A DNA stretch of 64,000 bases. Source: SHVO01 sp050246995 (GTDB lineage Bacteria > Pseudomonadota > Alphaproteobacteria > Rhodospirillales > Rhodospirillaceae). The stretch spans positions 124,001 to 188,000 of the forward strand of contig JBFWVA010000007.1 in assembly GCA_050246995.1 (NCBI GenBank), given 5' to 3'. Positions within the stretch are counted from its first letter, which is position 1; each line of letters starts with the position of its first letter. Positions 34,389-41,767 of this stretch are shown one piece after another. The notes below the pieces were generated by a model. The model saw only the letters and a program-made list of their open reading frames with translations, was not told the origin of the DNA and did not search any database. The position numbers were made by a program, and so were the translations under genes.

Positions 34389-35423
34389 ATGAAGTATGGC
34401 GTCATGAAAGGCTGGATCGCCATTGTCGCGCTGGAAGACGTTGTGGGAGCAAGTTATCGCCCCTCGGCCGGCTATACTTTCGGCGATCATACACCGCATC
34501 ACCGTCACGTTTCGGTGAACGACGTCTTCTTCATCCGCAGCCAGACTCAATTGTTGGCGATCGGGCGCGTGCAGCGGATCGAAACCGGGTCCGCGGAGAA
34601 GTCCGTGCAACGCTGCCCGACGTGCGGGACCGGGCAACTTGGATACAGATCGACGCGCACGAACAGTTACCGGTGCCTGTACGGCCATGAATTCTCGCAA
34701 CCCGCCGCGAGCACACGCGAAGGCACCGAATACAAAGCCGCGTTCGGCCTCGACTACATCGAAATTTCGGCACGAATTGAAGCGGCCGAGTTGCGTCCGT
34801 TCGAACTCACCAACAGCCGGCAACTCTCCTTGCGCCCTTGCGATCTCGACGGGTTGATTCGCTACATCGTGCGGCGCGACCGCAATGCCGAGCAGGTCTT
34901 GAAGGCGTGGTTGAATGAACGCGCGATGCTATTGAGCGACGAAGATGCCGATTTGGCCGAGCCGGGCGATGTCCTGGATGAGCGCGAGCACCGCAATCTC
35001 GGCATTCTGCTGCGGCGCGGGCGCAAGATGTTCCGCGACGAACTCATACGCCGCTACGGCACGCGCTGCATGATCTCGGGCTGCACGACCGCGGCCTTGA
35101 TCGAAGCAGCCTACATCCAGCCGGAATCCGTGCCGAAGTTCAACAATCCCACCAACGGCCTTCTCTTGCGAAGCGACATACACACGTTGTTCGACCTCAA
35201 TCTGGTCGGCATCGATCCCGTGCGCCTTGCGGTGGCGGTTCATCCCGATCTTCTCGACAGCGAATACAAATCGCTCGACGGCGCGACGCTTCATATCACC
35301 AACGGCCGCGGCCCGAACCGCCGCGCGCTCGCGACGCGGTGGGAGCGATTCCGCGCGAGCCTGCCAAAAGCCGGTGGACGCGGGAACGCTACCGAAACGG
35401 CAGGCCCTTCGGCGTCGATTTAG
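34389..35423 (+). CDS. HNH endonuclease with N-terminal reader-like domain and zinc ribbon
   Basis: About 344 residues from the ATG at 34389 (GAAGAG upstream); an in-frame GTG at 34368 lacks a ribosome site. Residues about 1-65 look like a PUA/EVE-type reader (GWIAIVALED, VNDVFFIRSQTQLLAIGRV). A zinc-ribbon-like segment follows with C76, C79, C96 and possibly H100. The C-terminal HNH_2-type nuclease covers about 210-300 (CMISGC, EAAYIQPES, NPTNGLLLRSDIHTLFDLNL). The HNH positions read Y242, N256 and H265, so the usual first histidine is a tyrosine. Such architectures occur in modification-dependent restriction nucleases; a defence role is inferred only. It is flanked by unrelated genes and has no methylase partner. 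Confidence 0.72.
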   Translation: MKYGVMKGWIAIVALEDVVGASYRPSAGYTFGDHTPHHRHVSVNDVFFIRSQTQLLAIGRVQRIETGSAEKSVQRCPTCGTGQLGYRSTRTNSYRCLYGHEFSQPAASTREGTEYKAAFGLDYIEISARIEAAELRPFELTNSRQLSLRPCDLDGLIRYIVRRDRNAEQVLKAWLNERAMLLSDEDADLAEPGDVLDEREHRNLGILLRRGRKMFRDELIRRYGTRCMISGCTTAALIEAAYIQPESVPKFNNPTNGLLLRSDIHTLFDLNLVGIDPVRLAVAVHPDLLDSEYKSLDGATLHITNGRGPNRRALATRWERFRASLPKAGGRGNATETAGPSASI

Positions 35424-35471
35424 AGTTCGACACTGATAGTGCGTCCCTGAAAGTCGTCGGCCGCGCTTTGC

Positions 35472-36437
35472 CTAGAAGGCGAATGCCGCGCCGATGTCGA
35501 GGGACCCGCGGCCGGCGTCCTCGGGATCGCCGACGAGGCGCGCCGAACGCAACAGGAGCTCGATGGCGCCGCGCGCATTGATGTCAGGCTTGGCCTGCAT
35601 GATGAGCGCAAGGCCGCCCGCGACATAGGCGGCCGAGACGGATGTGCCAGACACGCGCCGGCAATATTGGCCACCGCAATCCGTGACCACATCCTCGCCC
35701 GGGGCGATGATGAACCAACCGCTGGTGCGCCCCGCGCGATTGGACCAGGGCGCCAAGCTGCCGTCCTTGCGGGCGCCGCCGGCGACGACGATGCTGCCTT
35801 CGAACCGGGGATCGGTAGCGTAGCGGGCGGGCCATGACGGCTGCCCGCTGGATTCGTTGCCGCTGGAGATCACGATCGCGACCCCCGCATCGACCGCGCG
35901 CTGCAAGGACGCTTCGAACTTGGGGCCGAATCTCTGGTCGGCGCGGAAGGGCAGCACCGCGACACGCGCGCCTTTCTCCACCGCATAATCAAGCGCGCGC
36001 GCGATATCGCGCGGATAGAAGCCGCACTGGCCTTTCCACCCGCCGTCGAAATCCGCGCGGACGGAAAGGACGGTCGCGTTGTAAGCGACGCCGGCAAGTC
36101 CACGACCGTCGAGTTTAGAGCCGAGCGGGCCGGCGACTTCATCGCCGTGGCGGTCGGCGAGGATGACTTTACGCTCGGGATTGAGATCGGTGGACAGCGG
36201 CGAAAGGTTCTTTCCGAGTTCGCCGCGCTTCTTGTCGATGCCGCAGTCGATGAGGGCAACCATGACGCCGCGGCCTGTGAAGCCGGCGTCATAGGCGGGC
36301 TGCGCGTTCACCGCGCGCAGGCCAGTACTTAGATTATATTCTATAGACCCCTTCATTGGTCCTTTGGGCGCGCAGGCCGCGAGAGCGGCCGTGGCGAGCA
36401 CAGCCGCAACGCGAAGCAGGGGATGTTGGACGCGCAT
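35472..36437 (-). CDS. S8 (subtilisin-family) serine protease, lipoprotein
   Basis: A 321-residue protease precursor. The ATG at 36437 gives a lipoprotein signal with the lipobox LAAC (C22), and GAGGT lies upstream. The catalytic triad is D64 (ALIDCGID), H97 (RHGDEVAG, instead of the more common HGTHVAG) and S266 (SGTSVSAAYVAGG); oxyanion N194 is in SSGNESS. The mature protein should be anchored to a membrane facing the periplasm. There is no prodomain of usual length between the lipobox and the catalytic domain. Target unknown. Confidence 0.87.
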   Translation of the reverse strand: MRVQHPLLRVAAVLATAALAACAPKGPMKGSIEYNLSTGLRAVNAQPAYDAGFTGRGVMVALIDCGIDKKRGELGKNLSPLSTDLNPERKVILADRHGDEVAGPLGSKLDGRGLAGVAYNATVLSVRADFDGGWKGQCGFYPRDIARALDYAVEKGARVAVLPFRADQRFGPKFEASLQRAVDAGVAIVISSGNESSGQPSWPARYATDPRFEGSIVVAGGARKDGSLAPWSNRAGRTSGWFIIAPGEDVVTDCGGQYCRRVSGTSVSAAYVAGGLALIMQAKPDINARGAIELLLRSARLVGDPEDAGRGSLDIGAAFAF

Positions 36438-36560
36438 GGAAAGACCTCGTCTTCCGGAAGGCCGCTCACCACGTGATAGAACCGCTTTAAAATACACCTT
36501 CCGGCAGGGATTTAGGGAGGCCCTTCCCGGCGGCGGCGCGCAAATAACGCTGGGACAAAG

Positions 36561-37649
36561 ATGGAATGTCCGACGCTTTTTAAACGTCTATTCTTATTGG
36601 CCATTGAGGCGCTGGCGCGCCCGCATCGCGGGAACAATGAATTCCCGTCCCCGTTTCACCGGGAACTATCCCGCTGGAATTTCCGCGCCATGGAACACGC
36701 CGCGACACCCGCTTTCTTCGCCCCCTCCGCCTTGCGGAAGTGGCACAAGAAAGCCGTGATAGATGGGCTTAAGTCGCTCATCCCCTACCAGAACACGGCG
36801 CGCCGGCTGAAGCGCAAACTCTTCCCCTATGAGACCCAAACCGACCGCGACCGCGATCTGGTCCAGGACGCCCGCGACCAGCTTTTGAAGCTGGCCGAGC
36901 TCGGCGTGAAGATCGAAGGCGCGACCGTGGTGGAGATCGGAACTGGGTGGAACCCGGTGCTGCCCCTGATGCTGCGGCTCTACGGGGCAGGAAAAGTGAT
37001 CACCGTGGATCAGGAGCGGCTGCTGGATGGCCACACAGTACAGATTGGAATCGACTCCCTGTCGCGGATGCGCGACCTGTTCGAGGACCGCTTGGCGGCG
37101 GCTGGGCTTACGGCGAACTTCAACGTCCTCAAGGTGAGCGCCGACGCTTGGGAACGCGCGCTATTCGAGTGCCACATCGATTACCGCGCACCTGCGGACT
37201 TTCGACAACTCTCGGATCGGATTGCCGATATCATCATCTCGCGCGATGTCCTCGAGCATGTGCCGCCCGAACTTCTCACCGGCATCATGACCGCATCGCA
37301 CCGGATCCTGAAAGATGACGGCATCATTTGCCACAAGATCGATATGACCGACCATTGGGAGCATTTGGACAAGTCGATCTCGCCGATCAACTTCCTGAAA
37401 TACGACGGCTTGGCGTGGAAACTGGCGGGCCTGAACCCGCAGAACTATCAGAACCGTCTGCGCCGGTTCGAATTCGTGGAGATGGCCCAGCGCGGCGGGT
37501 TCGATGTGATCGCGGCGGGCGGCAAACCTGACCACCGGGCGCTCAGCGCCCTGAAGTCGATGCCGGTGATTTCACGGTATGCGCGGGTTCCGCACGACGA
37601 GCTGGCGGTGTTGCACACCACGCTCGTCGCGCGGAAAAAGCACTTCTAG
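36561..37649 (+). CDS. Class I SAM-dependent methyltransferase
   Basis: A 362-residue protein with SAM motif I VVEIGTGWNPVLPLML near residues 122-137, an acidic VITVDQE strand, and DIIISRDVLEHVPPELL as motif IV with the following HRILKDDGI. The N-terminal 100 residues are basic and lack a known domain. The ATG at 36687 is an alternative start. The stop codon shares the four bases CTAG (37646-37649) with the stop of the convergent gene. Neighbours include a pyruvyltransferase-like gene, so a glycan or small-molecule target is possible, but no substrate is evident. Confidence 0.78.
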   Translation: MECPTLFKRLFLLAIEALARPHRGNNEFPSPFHRELSRWNFRAMEHAATPAFFAPSALRKWHKKAVIDGLKSLIPYQNTARRLKRKLFPYETQTDRDRDLVQDARDQLLKLAELGVKIEGATVVEIGTGWNPVLPLMLRLYGAGKVITVDQERLLDGHTVQIGIDSLSRMRDLFEDRLAAAGLTANFNVLKVSADAWERALFECHIDYRAPADFRQLSDRIADIIISRDVLEHVPPELLTGIMTASHRILKDDGIICHKIDMTDHWEHLDKSISPINFLKYDGLAWKLAGLNPQNYQNRLRRFEFVEMAQRGGFDVIAAGGKPDHRALSALKSMPVISRYARVPHDELAVLHTTLVARKKHF

Positions 37650-39439
37650 ATCTTGCCGCCGAAGCTCCACTTCGCCGCGACGTTCCACTTGCGCGCCCTG
37701 AGCTGGTTGGTGGCCCAAGCGAGCGGCTCGTTCGCTTCAACGATGCCTAGCTTGCTCGCATAGACCAGCGCGCCGCGCGTGTAGGTGAGGTAGGTCATAT
37801 CGTCTTCGGCCCATGTATTCGGATCTGTGACGGTTTTGCCGGCGATGGATTTCGTCAGCTCCCAAGCTTCAGCCCAGGACTGCGCGATGGGCGCGTTCTT
37901 GGAGGCCCGCAGGATGATGCGGTAAGGCGTTGCGTAGGCGCGCACCCAGCCGCGCGTGCCGCTGGCGCGGTCGATGGTGCTTCGGATCGCCCATTGGAAG
38001 GCGGGTTTCCATTCTGAGAAACCCATGTAGATCACCCAGCCGAGGATTGTGGCGAGGAACTCGTCCTGCCACGGATCAACCCACGTGCCTTCAGGAGCCT
38101 GGGGTTCGCCGCGGCTGTTCTCGATCGTGCCGACAACGTGAAAGCGCTGGCGTTCCGGCCGGTCGCTGAAGACATAGGTCTGTTCGAACCACTGCCGCGT
38201 CTGATCAAGCTGCGCTTTCCAGTAGTGGGAGTTGAGCAGCCACTGCGGCGTGACGGTCTGTGTGCTGCGGGCGCACTGCGCGAGGGTCCGGAGATTCCAG
38301 GCCAAGAGGCGCGGCTGTACGCCGGAGGGGCGGTACTGCGCCGGCAGGGCGCCCCAGTTCCACGTCGCCTGAAACTGCAGCTCCTCGAGAAAGTACGCAT
38401 CTTCGGTGAGGAGGAAGGGAACGTAGGACAAGGCCGGCTGATGAGCGCTATCGAGAGTCACCGGGGAATCGGCCGTCTTGATTTGCGGCGAACCGGCGCT
38501 GGCGGAGCCGTACCACGTCGCGTTCGGGTACTGACGGAAATCGAACGGACCGCTCTGACGTTCATCGCGGATGTGCCACGGCATCGTGCCGGCGGCTTCG
38601 GCTTGCGCCATGAGGAGTTCAAACGCGCCCTGATCCCACGTCTGGAGGAACTTTGCCTGAGGCTCGGTGACGGGCCCGATGTCGGACCGCTCGCCGGTGT
38701 TCGGCATATAGGCCTGCACGCCGGCCAGACGCATCACGCTGTAGATGTTCTGTCCAACCGCGAGCTCCACGCCGGCGTTGCCCTTCCCCGTCGTACGCGA
38801 CTGGTATTCGGCCGCCTTCATGAGAAGTTTCGAGGCATTGGCGTAGTTGCCTGACGTGAACTGCGTCACGACTTCGAGATCGACATAGTCGCCACTCGGC
38901 AGCGGCATCAGTTTGAGCGCCTGCGCGGACGAATTGGCTTTTCCGGACAAGTCGTAAGGCGGCAGCAGGCCGTAATCCATCAGCTTCTTTGCGTCTGCCA
39001 CCACCGGGCGCGGCGAAGACTGCCAGCGCCAGCGCGCAAACCAATAATGCTCCGGCACGTCCACGCGCGCGATCACCTGGGCGCCGCGCGAGATGACGAC
39101 TGTATAGGCGCCCAGATTGGCCGGGGTCTGGCTGAACACACGACCCAGCTCGAAGACAACTTCGACGCGATCGCTGTTGCGATCCGGACGGAAAAAGACA
39201 GTGAGCGGAAAATTCGCGGCTTCCGAACGCACGCAGCGCTGGATGAAGGCCTGGGACGGCGGCGTGTAATCGCCGAGATCCTGACCCGTCTCTTCGCGGA
39301 ATTCATAAGTGCGCCCCGCGATCGTCACCTCCGCCTTCAAGGCGGGAGCGACCATTTGCGCACGCAACGGCCGCATGTTGAACGCGGCAATACCCGCCGC
39401 ACCGGCACCCAGTGCGTTTCTACGATTGATCCCCGTCAC
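37646..39439 (-). CDS. Large Tat-type exported protein of unknown function
   Basis: About 597 residues from a GTG at 39439, preceded by GAGAGGAG. The N-terminus TGINRRNALGAGAAGIAAF resembles a Tat signal (twin arginine then a hydrophobic stretch) ending near LRAQ. The mature protein is rich in tryptophan, tyrosine and glutamine. Recognisable stretches are YWFARWRWQSSPRPVV, PWHIRDERQSGPFDF and WVIYMGFSEWKPAFQWAIRS. No catalytic motif or named domain was recognised, and no cysteine metal site is seen. It could be a structural or phage-baseplate-like exported protein, but that is unsupported. It is divergent from the pyruvyltransferase gene. Confidence 0.7.
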   Translation of the reverse strand: MTGINRRNALGAGAAGIAAFNMRPLRAQMVAPALKAEVTIAGRTYEFREETGQDLGDYTPPSQAFIQRCVRSEAANFPLTVFFRPDRNSDRVEVVFELGRVFSQTPANLGAYTVVISRGAQVIARVDVPEHYWFARWRWQSSPRPVVADAKKLMDYGLLPPYDLSGKANSSAQALKLMPLPSGDYVDLEVVTQFTSGNYANASKLLMKAAEYQSRTTGKGNAGVELAVGQNIYSVMRLAGVQAYMPNTGERSDIGPVTEPQAKFLQTWDQGAFELLMAQAEAAGTMPWHIRDERQSGPFDFRQYPNATWYGSASAGSPQIKTADSPVTLDSAHQPALSYVPFLLTEDAYFLEELQFQATWNWGALPAQYRPSGVQPRLLAWNLRTLAQCARSTQTVTPQWLLNSHYWKAQLDQTRQWFEQTYVFSDRPERQRFHVVGTIENSRGEPQAPEGTWVDPWQDEFLATILGWVIYMGFSEWKPAFQWAIRSTIDRASGTRGWVRAYATPYRIILRASKNAPIAQSWAEAWELTKSIAGKTVTDPNTWAEDDMTYLTYTRGALVYASKLGIVEANEPLAWATNQLRARKWNVAAKWSFGGKI

Positions 39440-39687
39440 GCCCCAACTCCTCTCGATAACAACCGCCCGGGATGAACCGGGTGGCCCAAAAAAGGAGGCG
39501 TGACGAAGGTGAAGCGCGCACACGTAAAGAGAGTACAGGGACTCCCGGTGGTGTTGCCCTTCTCGATTTCGGCACTGCCCCCAGCCCGATTTCGGTTTTG
39601 TGAGCAGCGCGTTTTCACAGCAAGCTGAAACTCCCCACACACAAATCTCATGCGTGTGACGCTTTGTTTTCAGTGGAGAAATTGCCT

Positions 39688-41109
39688 ATGAAAATTTTGC
39701 AATGTCGGTCACGCAAGTGTCACGCCGGAATGCGGAACAATCGCGGCGCAACGGGGTTCAGTTCACAGTTGCCGCTGGGACCCGCGCGAATAATGCAAGT
39801 TATCTACAACTCCGCGAGGAAGCCTCGTCCGTCTGTTCCGTTTCACGTCGTCTTGTACGCGTTGATTCCGGAAGACCGCGCCTATCGGCCCATCCCGCGA
39901 AACCCGCTCGTGTTCTTGCGCAACCGTATGCGGCGCTGGGCGGAGCTTCTGTCGTGGCGGTTCCTGGGCCGCTGGCGTGCGCACTACAGCACCTTCAAGG
40001 ACCGTGAGAACACGAACCGTGGCGATATCGCGATCCGCATGGGCGTCAAACGCCAGATCGAAAACGCCTTCGGGGGCCACGAGATCACGATCACCGATTT
40101 GCCCTGGGGCAACTTGGGCATGGCGCTGAAGATGACGCCGGCGCCCGATCTCGTCGTGATCGCGGGCGGAGGCTTCCTGTTCGCCGACCGCGAGGGCCGC
40201 CTGCCGCAGCGTTTCAGAGACGACGTGAAGGTCCTTGAGAAATTGTCCTGCCCTGTAGCCGTTTGCGCGGTTGGCCTCAATTGGCTGATCGAGGACAGCG
40301 ATCAGAAAGTTTTCCGGTTCCATCCCGACAGCCGCGCGGACATCCAACAGTTCCTGTCGCGTGTGACCGTCGCTTCCGTACGCGACGAGGCGACACAGCG
40401 CGCCCTCGGCAGCATCGACCGCCGGCAGGTGCCGGTCATCGTCGATTCCGGCTTCCTCGTCGCCGAACCGCAGAGAACCTTTCGCACAGCCGATCCCAGC
40501 CGTCCGCTTGAGATTGGTTTGAATATGGCCTTCCACGGCACTCATACCAGCCACACCAGCCATTGGATGCTGCCGCTGATGCTGCGCATCTGCAAACATC
40601 TGAGGGATGAGGTGGGATGCCGCTTCACCTACTTCGTTCACTCCGACGGTGAGATTGGTCTCGCCAGCGCGCTGAAGCTCGCCGGTCTTCCGCTCGATGT
40701 GGTGCACGCCGACGTCGACGATATGCTGGCGGCCTACCGGCGCATGGATATCCACATCGGTCAAATGCTGCACTCGGCAATCTTGGCTATGAGCGTTGGG
40801 ACACCCGCTTTGAGTCTGGCCTACGACGTCAAGTCGGCCGGCTTCTACAATCTGCTGGGCCTCGATGAGTTGTGCCTGGATGCGGCCACGACGAGTGAGG
40901 AAGAGATCGTCAGTTCGGCCAAAGCGCTGATCGAATGCCGTCACGCCGTCGCCGCGACCTTGCGCGCACGCCGCGCCGCGCTGGAAGCGGAATCCAAGGA
41001 CTTCTACGCCCAGGTCGCCGCGCTGGTGGCCCCTTACCGCGCGGGGCGCGTCACGCCGCTGCATCCCGCCGACCAGGCCCGCTCGTTAGGCCGCAGCAAG
41101 TCCCACTAA
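39688..41109 (+). CDS. Polysaccharide pyruvyltransferase family protein
   Basis: Up to 473 residues from the ATG at 39688; the ATG at 39793 (MQVIYNSARK) is an equally good candidate because conserved-looking sequence begins there. Family features of PF04230 are NRGDIAIRMGVKRQIENAF, DLVVIAGGGFLFAD, VAVCAVGLNWLI, TVASVRDEATQRAL, and the late DIHIGQMLHSAILAMSVGTPALSLAYDVKSAGF. These enzymes add ketal pyruvate to surface glycans (CsaB-like) or belong to related exopolysaccharide enzymes. The acceptor is unknown. The gene is monocistronic as far as can be seen. Confidence 0.8.
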   Translation: MKILQCRSRKCHAGMRNNRGATGFSSQLPLGPARIMQVIYNSARKPRPSVPFHVVLYALIPEDRAYRPIPRNPLVFLRNRMRRWAELLSWRFLGRWRAHYSTFKDRENTNRGDIAIRMGVKRQIENAFGGHEITITDLPWGNLGMALKMTPAPDLVVIAGGGFLFADREGRLPQRFRDDVKVLEKLSCPVAVCAVGLNWLIEDSDQKVFRFHPDSRADIQQFLSRVTVASVRDEATQRALGSIDRRQVPVIVDSGFLVAEPQRTFRTADPSRPLEIGLNMAFHGTHTSHTSHWMLPLMLRICKHLRDEVGCRFTYFVHSDGEIGLASALKLAGLPLDVVHADVDDMLAAYRRMDIHIGQMLHSAILAMSVGTPALSLAYDVKSAGFYNLLGLDELCLDAATTSEEEIVSSAKALIECRHAVAATLRARRAALEAESKDFYAQVAALVAPYRAGRVTPLHPADQARSLGRSKSH

Positions 41110-41241
41110 GCCCATTCATTTCAAGCCTTTACAGGTCAGAGCGTCGTGGTCTGCAGAGACTTTGTGCGCACGGCTTGCGTTTCGCGGAGGTTTCTGCCCT
41201 ATTTTGAATAAGAGTTAGCTGCTTCTGTCAGTCCGGGGGGA

Positions 41242-41721
41242 ATGATGGCAACGATCCAGCAATTGGACGCGATCGATAAGAAGATTCTGTCTGTCCTGCA
41301 GAAAGAGGGCCGGCTCAGCGTGTCCGAACTCGCCGACCGCGTCGGCCTTTCCGCCTCGCCTTGCCTCAGGCGTATGCGCCAGCTCGAGGAATCCGGAACC
41401 ATCGCGCGCTATGTCGCGATCCTCGATAAGGAATCCGTGGGCTTACCGATCAGCGTGTTCGTTGCTGTGAAGCTGAGCAAGCAGCCTTATTCGGAAGCCG
41501 CGTCGATGTTCTCCAAAGAAGTCGCGCGCTGGCCGGAAGTGATGGAGTGTTACGTCGTCACCGGTCCGGTCGACTATCTGCTGCGTGTCGCGGTCGCCGA
41601 CGTCGCGTCCTTCGAACGTTTCCTAAAGCTGCGCGTGCGAAACCTCGAGTATGTCGCCTCGGTGGAGTCCAGCTTTTGCCTGGACGAGATCAAATCGACG
41701 ACGGTGTTGCCGATCACATAA
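41242..41721 (+). CDS. Lrp/AsnC-family transcriptional regulator
   Basis: A 159-residue regulator. The N-terminal helix-turn-helix (LDAIDKKILSVLQKEGRLSVSELADRV, SASPCLRRMRQLEESGTI) is followed by the RAM/effector domain (VFVAVKLSKQP, MECYVVTGPVDYLLRVAVADVASFERFL). GGGGGGA lies directly before the ATG. Family members sense amino acids. It is convergent with a TonB-dependent receptor gene, a common pairing in which the regulator controls outer-membrane uptake, but no operator could be picked out. Confidence 0.92.
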   Translation: MMATIQQLDAIDKKILSVLQKEGRLSVSELADRVGLSASPCLRRMRQLEESGTIARYVAILDKESVGLPISVFVAVKLSKQPYSEAASMFSKEVARWPEVMECYVVTGPVDYLLRVAVADVASFERFLKLRVRNLEYVASVESSFCLDEIKSTTVLPIT

Positions 41722-41722
41722 A

Positions 41723-41746
41723 AAGGGGAGCCGCGCGGCTCCCCTT
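41723..41746. terminator. Hairpin terminator between Lrp regulator and second TonB receptor
   Basis: AAGGGGAGCC (41723-41732) and GGCTCCCCTT (41737-41746) form a perfect ten-base stem with a GCGC loop, preceded by A residues and followed by TT. It probably serves both convergent genes. Confidence 0.75.
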
Positions 41747-41767
41747 CCTATTTGAACTTCCAGACGC

